Of a DNA stretch of 64,000 nucleotides, positions 11,389-23,300 are shown one piece after another. A program made the position numbers and the translations under genes. Every line of letters starts with the position of its first letter. Within the stretch, counting starts at the first letter, position 1. A model generated the notes under the pieces. That model made no database searches. It worked only from the letters and a program-made list of their open reading frames with translations, and was not told the origin of the DNA. The DNA is from Otatea glauca (lineage: Eukaryota; Streptophyta; Magnoliopsida; Poales; Poaceae): NCBI GenBank assembly GCA_036346275.1, contig CM070723.1:2232001-2296000 (forward strand). The letters run 5' to 3'.

Positions 11389-12140
11389 AGCGTCACGCGC
11401 GCGCAAATCAGCTGCCCCACGGCGCGCTGCTTCCAGCCCCAGCGGCTCCCTCCCCGCGCCGCGGCAGCATCTCGGCGAGCGCGCGGGAGTTCGGCCATGC
11501 GGGGCTCCCGAGCAGCGCGGCCTCCCGGAACATGGCCTAGGCGCACGCGCGAGACGCGTCCACCGTGTCCTCCTCCATCCTCCCAGGCACGTCCGCGAAC
11601 CGGTCCGCAGCGACGGCGTCCGTCGCCCGCTTGACCGGATTCCTTGTGTCCGCGAACTCCACTCCGCGGTTGGCGACGGCTTGTGCGTCCGGTAGTACTC
11701 CCTGACCTCCTCCCTCACCTTCCGCGCCGCCGCCTCCTGGCCTCCTCGTGAGAATGTCGGCCGGGCGCGCCGGAGGGCCGCCGCAGCTTCTGCGTGAAGG
11801 ACGAGCCTCCCGTCGGGTCGGCGAGCTCTTGGGACACGATTTTCCCCGAGGGGGCACATGGAGGGACGCGCTCCTTGGTGGACTCCGGCGTCCGCGGCGT
11901 CGACGGGTGCTTATCGTGGGCACCTCCTGCTCCAGCGGCTTCCTCGGCGCCGGAGAACTTTGGGGGGCGGTCGGTGTAAGCGTCGCTGGGCGGACCGACA
12001 GAATGAACTGCTGGATCACCGGCGCCTCGGACTCCCAGCGAGGTGAACAGGACGCGGCGGTGCACGGCTAGGAGGTTGCGTCCGGTGGCGGATGGTCTTG
12101 AAGCATGAGGCGGAAAGCCCGTGCTGTGGCCATCATGCTA
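11389..12140 (-). pseudogene. Degenerate GC-rich coding relic, family not recognised
   Basis: On the minus strand this block has strong grass coding bias and begins with an ATG near 12136, but it cannot be read in one frame. An in-frame TAG follows about 20 codons in. The coding-like text then moves between three frames: SGKIVSQELADPTGGSSF in one, VREEVREYYRTHKPSP in another, VEFADTRNPVKRATDAVAAD in a third. A TAG at 11537-11539 interrupts the last part before a final stop near 11395. No introns are apparent, so a retrocopy or a captured gene fragment is likely. I do not recognise the parent family. Confidence 0.5.
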
Positions 12141-12679
12141 TATTGCTATCTAATCAATGGCTTTCTTGGTCACTCGTTTGGTTTCCTTGCGTTGCTCGGT
12201 GACTCCGTTGTGCATGGCGGCCGCGACGGCAGGCTTATGTAAAGAACGGCACGCAAGCGTTTGGGACGACGAGAGAGTGGCCGGAGTGGGAGACGAGGCG
12301 GGAGAATGTTCGACACGTGGATTGCTCGGGAGGATCGAGAATTAGGTGGAAGACACTAGTCCATCGGGGAGACAGGCAGCCTTGTCTTTACTAAAGCCCT
12401 TTTTTCCCCCCTTTCATTTTCTCTCTTCCTATCTTCTCTTTTCACCTCCCTAAGTATCACACAGAAAAATAACATATTAACAAATAAATTCAATTTTTAT
12501 AAAGATACTCTAATAGAAAAAACTACATACCAAAAACAAATTATATACGGCTAAAATTTTTTATCAGAAAAACATAAACAAATAGCAAATCACTTTCAGA
12601 CGTATGACGAAGCTGACGGTATAGAGGCGTGATGTGACTGGCTGATCTCGATAATACTGTCTCGACGTGTCTAAGCTAA

Positions 12680-12950
12680 GGGCATGTACAATAAGGTCAT
12701 GTCAGCTGGCTCTTAACCTGTACACATCAATTTTGGTCTATACGGAGGATTGAGAAAAGAGGAAAGAGAAGAGAGATGACTCTTATTTAGTAGCCAGCTT
12801 TGTACGGGAGTATAGGTAGATCATTTATGTACAAGAGAGAAAAGATAGTTATTGCACAACATCTAGAGACAACATTTAGAAACAGTTACTGTACAAACTG
12901 ACTTTTAGCTTACTATTAGTTAATAGTTGGCTTTACTATTGTACTTGCCC
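12680..12950. mobile_element. MITE with GGGCATGTACAATA termini
   Basis: The left end GGGCATGTACAATAAGG and the right end (complement GGGCAAGTACAATAGTAAAG) are imperfect inverted repeats. The 271-bp interior is AT-rich with no coding capacity. The flanking trinucleotides are TAA and TGA, so a clean target duplication is not shown. The end words occur in many grass MITEs. Confidence 0.6.
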
Positions 12951-15759
12951 TGATTTCTTTATCTATAATAAAGTAGGAACATTCTTCCATAGAAAATGCG
13001 GGAAGAACGAGACTTTTGCGGCGGCAGGGCCGTGAAACAAGCCCAACCATTTCGATGCTTCTCAGAAAATTCGGCCTGCTACAGAGTGCTACCGTTACTT
13101 TTAGGCTTTGTAACTATTTGTATCTGGGCCTTGTTCTGGGAGACACTTGAACAATGTGTCACGTGAGACACGTCCATCGAAGGGCCATTCTATATGAGAG
13201 CACGGCGCCTAAGCTAGCGGCGTGCAAAGAAGGCGACGAGCCGACGACGATGCGACGCTGGCCGTCACTACGAGTTTGGTTATGATCCATGCGTTGCCAA
13301 GCTCACCACATGCCACCGCGACATCGAGTCGAGGTCGGTCGGCTAGCTGCACCGTCACATGCACGCACGTTATCGATCGGACGGTGCGCCACTGCCCATC
13401 ACATCGATCCACTGATGTACGTACCCGCACAAATGCACAATCTCTGCGTCCTAAGCGCGGTTGCTTTCGGTGTGTGTGCAGCGATCGACATGCAGTGTCG
13501 CACGCAGAAGAAAAATATAGAAGATGCTCAATGTCACTATATTCTTTGCATTTATGGTAGTAAACGGTGCAGCGCCTTAAAGCCCGCCAGAAAAAAGCTA
13601 CGAAACTAGAGGTACCAGAGACAATACGATCGGAACCGGTGCTCTAGCCTTTTTCGCATCGCCACTGATGACACCCTCTTACCTCATTGCATTTTCTGGA
13701 CCGTTGGTACGTAACAGTAGCACCGGAGTGCAAGGTTAACACACCGGATAGAGTCGGGTCCAAACGATAGAGCAACTGTTGAGTCGCCGGTTCGCTGCTT
13801 TTTATTTCACTGGCAGCCGGCGGCAAAGCTTGCATCAGTCAAGAGCTCAGCGAGCTGGGAGTGTCGGTGAATGCGCCGCTGCCGGTGGGGCCAACTTAAC
13901 CGCGTCGAGAAAAGCAGCAGGCACTCGTGCCTGCCTGGGCTCTGGACAGGGCACTGGTTATGCATGGGATGGGGTCCCATGCACGCAGACGCAGCTGCAG
14001 CGTGCAGATACATTAGCATGTGAGCACTCGTCGACCGTTGTTTATGTTGGAGCCAGGACGAACGCCACTACTGTCCCTTGCCTTTCTCTCCGTGCTCTTT
14101 TGTTTTGTCCTTTCCAAAGTCTGATTTGGTGTGTATGCGTATCACACTATATCACAAATGGTTCGATCAAGACAATGAACGGGTCGGATTTCTAGTGCCA
14201 ATTATAGAGTTATGTTTGCTACCGTGGTAACTCAAAAATTCTTGATCACCATTTTTTGATTCAACAGTCTACGTACGACTGCTAAAGTTGTAGTCATAAG
14301 GCCGACCAGGGGCAGACCGAACGGGGTCAGGGGAGGCTAGAGCACCCCCTACTCCCGATCACACCATGGGTACCCCCTTAGCACCCTCTACCTAACGTGG
14401 GGTGCCATCACGCTGTCGCCATGGAAGCCGGTCAAAAAATTGGAACTTAAAAACCGGTTTAGCACCCCTTAAATTTATGTCCTGGATCTGCCACTGAGGC
14501 CGACTGTATTGGACCTCTTCTGTTCTCTGTCGCCAATCTTAGGCTTGTGGATTGGAAGAGCTAGCTTGCTATATTGTATACTAGTACTATTTTGCAATGG
14601 TACGTCCTGGCCAAAAAAAGGTTTTTTTTGCCATGGATATATCATCTAGCTAGATACGAAAAACTTGAGCGGGCCGAAAGGGATAGGAGAATCTTTCATT
14701 GTTGTCCATGCATGTTCATCTCGTTTGTTCTCCTGGACGATATATACATTCATGTGTTGTCCTTAATTTCCTGCTGATTCTCGTGTGCGGCTCATAGCAG
14801 ATTGAGTGGGGTGGATGTGACCTGACTACTCCAGTCAGAACAATTCTGCTGAACTTATATATGACAGTACTAAGAAGTAAGAAAAATACTCGCAGGTCGG
14901 TCTAATCTGAGCGAGCTCGCCAGAACAAGCCGGCAGGGAGGAGATTTATATGCACATAAGAGTATAAGACCCTGTGTTCACGTGGCCGTTTTGACATCTT
15001 TGCTAGGAACATTTGTACTCCCAAGTCAATGACTCGAACACCGAAACTAATTTATACGCCGGATGGAGTAGAAGAAAGAAAGAAAGAAAGGTGTGTCTCG
15101 GACTCTCGGCATCTTTGCGCGTAGGTACGTTCGTGATACACACGTATTTGAGGTACCTTAAGTTCTGTACCGATGTACACCTGTTACCATGTCCATATTG
15201 AAAGACCATTGCAGCCAGGGGCAGATCTAAGATCAAAAAAATTCGAAAAATACTACAACATCACCTTTTCAATAGGTTAAATTTATTGATTGAATTGGTT
15301 TCGATTTCGATGGTTTAGAATTTTTAAGACTTTAGAATTATTTGTATTGTACACTTAGCAAATTTTAAATATATATTTTGGATTTACGATATTACGAAAT
15401 TATTGTATAAGACTGTAGAGTTGTACGCAAAGTGTGCACCCGTAGAATTTGTTCTAGCTCCGCCAACGCTGCTCGATTGATGGATCATTCACTCGTTTGC
15501 ATGTTGCAGCACAGAGCACAGTTCTGTCCATTAACGATCTAGAGTAGTAGTTGCGACTTAACAAGCTGCAGTTAATTCATGCTGCACTTTGCTAGGGCAG
15601 CTACTCTGCGTACTGGAGTAATCGGGAGAAGGAATAAGAATAGCCTCCTCCGTTCGGGCTGTATTTCTCTGCGGATGGAAAACACTGGACTGTTAGGTCT
15701 TGGAACACAGGAATTCATAGGAATTTTACACTTTAATTCTCGACGAACATAGAAACTCT
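12951..15759. other. Gene-poor region with repeat fragments
   Basis: No convincing gene. 14303-14508 is bounded by CCAGGGGCAGA and (inverted) TCTGCCACTG, and 15218-15480 starts with the same CCAGGGGCAGATC word and ends near CTCCGCCAACG, so two related non-autonomous DNA elements are likely. 13964-13986 holds a short perfect palindrome (TGCATGGGA, 5-bp loop, TCCCATGCA). The frames at 13222-13609 and 13779-14195 lack domains and convincing starts. Confidence 0.35.
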
Positions 15760-16502
15760 AAGAGCATGTATAATAGTAGAGAGGACTGATGTCTATGGTC
15801 CTCTTCATAACAGCTTCTGCTTAAAAGGAAATCGGATTATTTACCGAACGGGAGGATTCTGGATAGCTTCTTCCACAATCAAAAGTTGTCCTCTACATAG
15901 AATCAGAATTCTGGGCCAGCTAATTCTCGCCAGCCTGGTCATCCACCTCCACGCGCAGTCGATCCGACCCGATTCTTCTACAATCAGAAACAACTTCTCT
16001 CATAATCCAGAATCTGCATAATCAGATGTTTTGAAGGGAGCCATATACCCCTCCATGTCATCTAAAGATAAAACTAAAAACAACTTCTACAACAGATGAT
16101 ATTTTAGGTTATCTCTATTAGATTCTACAAATTTTCAAGTATAGCATAAAAAAATATTTATTATAGACTACAATTTATGTAATAATATTTTATACTGTCT
16201 ATACGATCGTCTCTTTACAAAGAGACAGCTATACTCTTTCTCTCTCTTTTATATCAACAAAAATCTTATATAGCAAAATATATGAGCAGTTGACATCACA
16301 TCATTAATTGTACGAGCCCTCAGAAACGATTATAACGGCCATTCGCTGTTGTATGCTTTTCATTTGCTTTGAGAAAGATGGCCACTAAGTTTGGATAGTC
16401 GTTAGCTTGGTTGGAATTGTTCGCGTAGAAATATAACGAGATTGGGCTTGGTAATTAACAACTCGACGAGCCAACCATGTTAGGTGTTTGTAAGCGCAAC
16501 CT
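15760..16502. other. AT-rich repeat-derived sequence
   Basis: 15766-16330 has MITE-like words (GAGCATGTATAATAGTAGAG at the left) and stress of AT-rich sequence, but no clean inverted ends could be paired. No gene. Confidence 0.3.
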
Positions 16503-16511
16503 ATTGCCGTC

Positions 16512-16760
16512 GGAATCGTATCGTCTGCCGTAGCAACTAGCTACGGAAGAGAGATACAGTGTTCTCTGGCCTTACCTCTCCTCAGCCATCAGATCAAGAG
16601 CGACCGCTACATTAACTATTTTTCGAGCATGTTATGTTTTTACCGCAATAGTGCTACAGTACCTTAAAAAAGCAAAAAAAAAAAAAAGTGCAGTCTGCCT
16701 TTCCCACACAAAATACTCTCTCTCTCCCGTAAACTGCCTTGCGGCAGAGGATACGATTCC
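16512..16760. mobile_element. MITE, Mutator-like by target duplication
   Basis: The left end GGAATCGTATCGTCTGCCG (16512-16530) and the right end (16742-16760, complement GGAATCGTATCCTCTGCCG) match at 18 of 19 positions. The flanking 9-mers ATTGCCGTC (16503-16511) and ATTGCCATC (16761-16769) differ at one base; 9-bp target duplications are typical of Mutator-like elements. The 249-bp interior is non-coding and includes an A-run. Confidence 0.6.
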
Positions 16761-17087
16761 ATTGCCATCATAAACTACTCACGGCCAAGACCATACAAAA
16801 ACGCTGAAACTGAGTTCGATTTCTCTCCCGCTGGTAGAAAAAAGAACTGATGTTCAACCACAGATGGAAAAATTTCATCGAAGTCCTTTATTTTTTGCTA
16901 TATACACTTTTTCATATGTAAAAGGAGTGTATACACAAATTATTCAATAAAAAGTGGAGTATGATGAATTTTTTTATGGAATTCACTTTTGAGTATCTAA
17001 TAAACACCATTAGAATATGCTCAAAAGGATAAAGATGTATAACAACATCATTTAAACGGTATATTTAGAGTTGGAGTATGGAACCAT

Positions 17088-17091
<4 letters not shown>

Positions 17092-17157
<66 letters not shown>
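17092..17157. repeat. (TA)n microsatellite, left flank of element copy 1
   Basis: About 33 TA units directly abut the left end of the 403-bp element at 17158. A shorter, interrupted AT run follows the right end (17561 to about 17597). Confidence 0.95.
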
Positions 17158-17159
<2 letters not shown>

Positions 17160-17560
17160 AGTCGAATAGGGCACCATGATGCACAGGCATCATAATTTCA
17201 AATACGCGAATTCAAGCCATATTCGAGTATATTTTTTCAAAAATTCCAGTTTTAGGGTATATACTACCAATCTATAACAATTCAAATGAAACGCATACCT
17301 TTGAAAAAATATACTCGAATTTAAATATTTTGAACGAGTTTGGATCACATGCTTCGCTGATTTATATATAAAATCAGCACATACCTACAACCAAACTATC
17401 ATAAAAAAGGAAAACTCTAATTTGAATTTCAGTTCAAACTTGTTTGAACTAGTTAGTAAACTGGTTAAACTCAGCATCCTAAAAATTTCAAAAGAAATTC
17501 GCACGAAAATACATAGAGAAAATATCCTTTTTAGATCATAGTGCCCTAGTTAATTATACT
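17158..17560. mobile_element. Micron-like microsatellite-embedded element, copy 1
   Basis: This 403-bp block is homologous along its whole length to 45626-46036. Shared words include AGTCGAATA at the left, CAAGCCATATTCGAGTATAT, CTATAACAATTCAAATGAAAC, CAAACTTGTTTGAACTAGTT and TAATTATACT at the right. Both copies are bounded on both sides by TA repeats. There is no coding capacity. In this copy the subterminal GC-rich inverted words have decayed (GCACCATGATGCACAGG at the left, CATAGTGCCCTAG at the right). Confidence 0.75.
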
Positions 17561-17597
17561 ATATATATAATATATATATATATATATTATATATAAT

Positions 17598-18115
17598 ATG
17601 AACTGTTTATTCTTTTTCAAGATTTCAAATCGCGATTTTCGTAGCTTCGTGGCAATATCTCAAAAAAGCTATATATAGCAGCTATAGCGGAAGCTATCAT
17701 TCGTCGTATTTATAGTATTATTTTTTAAAAAAATTATATATATAAGTCGCGTCCAAATAAATCATAAAAATATAGTATTTTCGAAGGTGCTAATAGTTTT
17801 ATAATAAGAATATGAGTCAAATTTGGATTAATAAATACACTAATACATGTCCAAAAGACTGTAAATGATAACTATATCATAATATTCTTAACAACACGTA
17901 CTTAATCACTGAGAAAATAAATGTTAGATTATTGAAAAAGGGTGAGACGAGGTCTTTTACTAGGCTTTCTCATAGTTAAGATTTATAAGAGATGCATTTG
18001 AGACCATAGGTACATATATAGAATAGCGAAGCTATCGCTAGCTATAATGCTTGTAGCTAATATAGTGGAACATTAGCCTGTAAATTCACATTTAGGGTCC
18101 AAAAAAGCTATAGTG
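17598..18115. other. AT-rich sequence, no gene
   Basis: Scattered AT-rich sequence with GCTATAGC-type words (about 17670-17700 and 18025-18065). These are common in remnants of grass DNA elements, but no bounded element could be defined. Confidence 0.3.
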
Positions 18116-18349
18116 TGTTGAAACGCTAGGGATGGAGTCAATCAGTAGCACAACAAAACTAAGCAAAGATGCTTACTTGGTCTATAATGTCAATTGCCTG
18201 AAAACATTTCTTTCAGACAACCTGAAGATTTTCTCGGCTGCAACGTTTCTGTGACGCCAAGTCTGAAACCAACATTCAGATCTTCAATACGGCAGCAGAG
18301 CAATCAAACAATAGAGAAATCTTTTTGAAACGTGAAAGGCTCTCCTATG

Positions 18350-18500
18350 TTGTTTCTCAAGAGAGCAGCCTTGGCAAAACTGCTCCACATGCTCAATGAG
18401 AGGAACTCCATCAACCATCTTCTTGAGACCAAGATTATGGAGTGCTCGAAAATTCAAATGTCTGTAGCGCTCATGCTACAACCATGTAGTATCTTTTGCC
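18350..18500 (-). pseudogene. GAG-pre-integrase remnant (copia pol)
   Basis: The minus-strand frame reads through HERYRHLNFRALHNLGLKK and a following CQGCSLEKQ block, matching the GAG-pre-integrase module (H..RxGHLN then CxxC) of copia pol. It is preceded in that frame by a stop and followed by sequence without integrase motifs. Confidence 0.7.
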
Positions 18501-18639
18501 TTCGCTAATAAACATACTGGAGTTGCAAGGTTCAGTATCAAAGTATATAACCTGTTCCTTGTTCGCAGGATGCTCTTCTTGTACTCGTACAAGGTTTGCT
18601 TCTTGCCGGCGCTCTAGCCGCGGCTTGCGACACTCTTTT

Positions 18640-19521
18640 GCGTAGTGACCGTAAATGTTGCAATTGAAACACTTACTTTTTTATTTGTCAAATTTTTTGT
18701 TGCATTGCCCAGCATCTCTCTTCACGTTGTGGCCACGATCTCCACGCCCTTGGCTGTACTGCTTGCCGTCGTGACGTCTATTATCGCTAGTATCACTCCT
18801 CTCGCCACCAAAAGAAATTGCACCATACTCCTTCGTTGCACGCGAGAAAACCACTCCTCTTCTGTGAGAAGTCAGCTTCCAGAGTTGGCGCTTGCTGCAT
18901 CTCCAAGCCCATATCGCTCCTCAACAGATCGCAATCGCCTAGTGAGTTCCTCAATTGACATGCTCTTTGTATTAAGTAGCATCTCAATAGATATCGCCAC
19001 TTGAGTGAACTTCGCTGGTACGACGCGAAGAAACTTCTTCACAACTTGATCTTCTTCTAGCGTGTCGTCGAGGACACGAAGATTATTGGTGAGACCGGTG
19101 ATTCTCATCGAGAAGTCGTCAATGGACTCTCCTTGAACGTGATCGATTCAAACTCCGTGTGCAATCTTTGCGCATTTGCTTCGCGGTCACGTTATGCGCC
19201 CATCCTCATCATCTTGATTGCCTCCCACGCTTGCTGCACCGTATCTTTCACCGCCAAGGTTTCCAACATCTCTTGCGGGACAGCGCGAAGAATTGCAGCC
19301 AAGGCCATCCGATCGTCACGGTACTCGGCATCTCCAGGTTCGATAGCTTCCCATAAGCTTTGCGCCTGAAGATTTACCCTCATTAGAAGAGCCTTGTCGC
19401 TATAATTCATTCGCAACAACATGGGATAGACAATGCTACTCTCAGCTTCCCTCACCACCCGTTGGACCACACTGTTGTGGCCGCTGTTGCCATTGCCATC
19501 AACTCCTCCGTGGCTCCTCAA
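18640..19521 (-). pseudogene. Copia gag (UBN2-type) with CCHC zinc knuckle, interrupted
   Basis: Two minus-strand blocks carry the capsid-like gag: 19521-19192 (segments with QSLWEAIEPGDAEYRDDRMA and LAVKDTVQQAWEAIK) and 19108-18872 (ITGLTNNLRVLDDTLEEDQV and the IEELTRRLRSVEERYG segment). They lie in different frames. The zinc knuckle CFNCNIYGHYAKEC (C-x2-C-x4-H-x4-C) follows at about 18666-18625. It once packaged element RNA; now it is non-functional by itself because of the frame breaks. Confidence 0.8.
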
Positions 19522-19585
19522 TGGTGGTGATGACTACGAGGACCCTCGCCCGGACATCGTGACATTAGTGCCGATCGCCTACCGT

Positions 19586-19596
19586 CTCTGATACCA
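19586..19596 (-). other. Retrotransposon primer-binding site
   Basis: The minus strand reads TGGTATCAGAG, complementary to the initiator-Met tRNA 3' end and standard for copia elements. It lies two bases inside the LTR end at 19599. Confidence 0.85.
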
Positions 19597-19598
19597 CT

Positions 19599-19915
19599 TG
19601 TTGAAACTCCCAGGGATGGAGTCAATCAGCTGCAAAGCAAAACTAAGCAAAGATGCTTACTTGGTCTGTACCGTCAATTGCTTGAAAATGTTTCTTTCAG
19701 ACATCCTGAAGATTTGCTCGGCTGCAACGTTTCTGTTGCCGTATTGAAGATCTGAAGTTGGTTTCAGACTTGGCGTCCCAGAAATGTTGCAGCCGAGCAA
19801 ATCTTCAGGTTGTCTAAAAGAAATGTTTTTAGGCAATTGACGGTACAGACCAAGTAAGCATCTTTGCTTAGTTTTGCTCTGCGGTTGATTGACTCCATCC
19901 CTGAGCGTTTCAACA
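19599..19915. repeat. 317-bp near-perfect palindrome forming the LTR
   Basis: The left arm starts TGTTGAAAC and contains AAACTAAGCAAAGATGCTTA, GATTTGCTCGGCTGCAACG and TTTCTG. The right arm is its inverted copy with scattered mismatches and ends TTTCAACA. Arms are about 137 bp and the loop about 42 bp. The outer ends TGTTGAAAC...GTTTCAACA also satisfy the TG...CA rule of LTRs. A transcript would form a long hairpin. Confidence 0.85.
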
Positions 19916-20351
19916 TAACGCAAGTATAGCGAAGTTGTAGCTATCCATTTAGAAACATTATTCCCTTCGATCCAATGGATTGGATTAGATAGTATTTATT
20001 TATAATTCCTGCGGTAGTACAGTAGCAGGAATACACTTAATGAATCAATACCTATATTCAATTTTAACTGTCCACTGTATACTACTAATATAATACACCG
20101 TAAAATATATCTCTATATGTATTGGATACGACGATAAACTGAAGATTTCCCAAATTCCGTCTCCAATTGGTTGTTGCAGACGTAGCATCAGCATCTAATC
20201 TAACGTCGCTATAAAAGTCGTCACGCTCCTGCAATCCCTCACTCACTTCAGGCACCACACCACTGTCCTTGTCACGTTCGCCACTTACTACGACGGCGCG
20301 CTCGCTCGGCTCCCACAGTGGAGTGGAGTGATCCGGTGATCTCACCACGAA

Positions 20352-23300
20352 ATGCCACCTCCGACTCCAAGAACCAAGAAACCAGCAGCATCCAAGCTGA
20401 TCCTCCTCACCACCTTCCTCTCCCTCTCCACCCTTCTCCTGCTGCTCATCTTCTTCTCCGCCCAAAAGGCATTCGCCGTCACCGTCACGCCCACGGTCGC
20501 CGTCGACGATCCCCACCAGGGGCGCGCGCTCCTAGACGATGCCAATGCGGATCCCGAGCACGCGGCCGCCGTGGATCGGCACTGCGCCGGCACGCTGCAC
20601 CGGGACGTGTGCGTGTCGACGCTCGCCACCATCCCGAACCTCGCGCAGAAGCCGCTCCGGGACGTGATATCCGACGTCGTGGGGCGCGCGTCCTCCGCGG
20701 TGCGCGCGTCCTCGGCGAACTGCACGTCCTACCTCCGGCGGCCGCAGCGGCTGCGCATGCGCGACCGCCTCGCGCTGTCAGACTGCCTGGAGCTGTTCGG
20801 GCACACGCTGGACCAGCTCGGCACCGCGGTCGCCGAGCTCTCAACGGGGAACCACACCACGGAGGAGTCCATCGCCGGCGTGCAGACCGTTCTCTCGGCC
20901 GCCATGACCAACCAGTACACCTGCCTGGACGGCTTCTCCGGCCCGTCCGCCTTGGAGGACGGGCGCGTCCGGCCCTACATCCAGGGCCGCATCTACCACG
21001 TGGCCCACCTCGTCTCCAACTCCCTCGCCATGCTCCGCCGCCTCCCGCAGCGCCGGCGCGGCCGCGGACTCCGCGTTAGTGGTGAGGCGTTCCAGGGCTA
21101 CGGGCGGGTGCGGCGCGGTTTCCCGTCATGGGTATCGGCGGGGGACCGTAGGCGGCTGCAGCAGGACCAGGGCGGCGGCGTTCTGGCGGCGGACGCGGTG
21201 GTCGCGAAGGACGGGAGCGGGAACTTCACGACGGTGAGCGAGGCGGTGGCGGCGGCGCCGAACAACAGCGAGACGCGGTACGTGATATACATAAAGGCGG
21301 GGGGCTACTTCGAGAACGTGGAGGTGGGGAGCGAGAAGACTAACATTATGTTCGTCGGCGACGGCATGTGGAAGACCGTCATCAAGGCCAGCCGCAACGT
21401 CGTCGACAACTACACCACCTTCCGCTCCGCCACGCTAGGTCAGTCACCGTTCACTCTAATCTAATGGCTTTCGCATTGTTAGTTCCTTCCTCGTCTCATT
21501 AACCCGACGCATTAGCATGGAAGAAGGCAGTAAATAACACGAGCAATTAAGCTTTCACGCACGAGGAGGAACGGAAACTTAGCACTGTAGCGGTAGATAT
21601 CCGTCATCGTGTTCCTTGCTAGTGGGCCACACAAGAATTTTGCAGTTAATTTCACAGGGACCAATTTATTTCTCGCAGGAACATGAATTTTTTCGGTGTT
21701 CCAATCACGACCTTAGTTTTTATTGCATGCTTTATAAAAGTTTTTGCGACCGGCCGGCGTTTGAGATGCCAGGTGATGAGTTCTGGAGGAACGGCGACTG
21801 GTGAAAGAGTCGTACTTGTCTTGCCTCGTTAGGCAGCAGCTGCTGAATTGGTGATCCATTCGTGATCGAATTACTACGCTGCTGTACTTCGCTTTAACAT
21901 CAGCTGGCTAGAAAGAGCTGTCGTGCAGAGTCAAAATAACGAACAGCAGCGTTGGATGATTACACGAGCCATTTTCCTGTTCACCACGAGCCGCGGTCGT
22001 TTGTGGAGGCACGCCGCACGCCGGCACGGCAGACTGACGAGTGATGCCTCGTCCGCCGCGGAGATCTCACGTGGCGCGGGCCGTTTTTTTCGCCGCGCGA
22101 GTGGTAAGTTCGTTAGTGTTGTCTTCGCCTTTTCCGACGCCGACAATCCACGCCGCAGCTTGGCAGTTCGTATGATCCGACTCGTGAGTCCGTAGTACAT
22201 TGATCACGAGTATCGTAGTCAAGTACAGGCCTTGCTTGTGCTCTTCCAGGACTACGAGTAACTAGGTGCGTCACCGAGGAAGAGACGCGACCATCTGTGA
22301 CTACTTGCCGACAAATAAGTAGGTTACGGACTTAAGATGGCTGTTAGTATACTGGCTCGCTATATAGCTCATGTAAATGTCAGCGACTAGAGACACGGTC
22401 AACTTCAACATAACCTTTTAAAAACAACAACATCGAAATGCCCCCAATTAGTTGAGGAGATTACGCTTTGGTCACAACAAAGGGTTTTGATAAACGTCAT
22501 CCGGATGTTTTCTTAGCAAAAAAACATCCAAATTTTAGAGCATTGGATCTGCGGTGAGATCTGTAAGACGTGAAGGGAGGTGGGATTGTGTTTTGATGGA
22601 TGATTTGATACTTTCATCTAAAGGTCTAAAATTTGGATTTTTGTAAGAAACAAAACATCCGGATGAAGACTAGACACTCCCCACAACAAAAGCAACTTAT
22701 AAAGGTCAATTCAAGCTGGGAAGACATACTCCATCCGGTTCACAAAAACTTATCGGTTTGAGATATGCACAGTCAAATTTTTGAAACTTTAGCTATCAAT
22801 ATCTTCCTAAATATTTAGATTGGATGCATGAAAATCACGTGTAGATTCATCTTGAAACGTACTTTTATAATATTATAATATTATTGAAATTTTTAAATAT
22901 ATTACAATAGAAATTAGTGGTAGTCGATGTTCAAAACAACAACTATTTGTGATCTGAGAGAGTACTTAACCAAGACCCATCACCCTGGTACATACTGCAG
23001 TACAACTACTGAGCTTTTCTGTCAAACAAACCAAAAAGAAAAAGGAAAACGGAGGTGCTAGTCAGCTGTGTGCTTGCACTGGCAAATTGAAGGCTCTGCA
23101 CACGGTATGCACCACACAGGAGCCAGGAGATTGTTGTCGATGCAATCTTAGAATAGTGTGCTACAGTACACGGCACTTGCTTCTTGGCAATTGGAATTAT
23201 GGAGCACGGGAATGGTTAGGTGAGGAGAAAGCCATTAACGCGTGCCTGGCGGGCACTGCAAAATGCAAATGCAAATGCATACTCTGCCTACAGCTGCTTG

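Larger units (their letters stand above)
18116..19915 (-). mobile_element. Copia deletion derivative with palindromic LTR
   Basis: In minus orientation the order is LTR-like hairpin (19915-19599), primer-binding site (19596-19586), gag, zinc knuckle, GAG-pre-integrase remnant, then a partial LTR unit (18298-18116). Protease appears deleted between the zinc knuckle and the GAG-pre-integrase segment, and integrase, reverse transcriptase and RNase H are absent. The gag frame is interrupted. The 18116-18298 unit starts TGTTGAAACGCT and is collinear with the reverse complement of 19735-19915, so the two ends are inverted relative to each other or the LTR itself is symmetric. No exact target duplication was found. 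Confidence 0.7.

Noticed and set aside
13964..13986. Perfect short palindrome TGCATGGGA-TGGGG-TCCCATGCA
   Set aside because: Too short and isolated to assign a function; expected occasionally by chance.
20318..21079. 253-codon plus-strand frame
   Set aside because: An Arg/Ala/Pro-rich out-of-frame shadow of PME exon 1.
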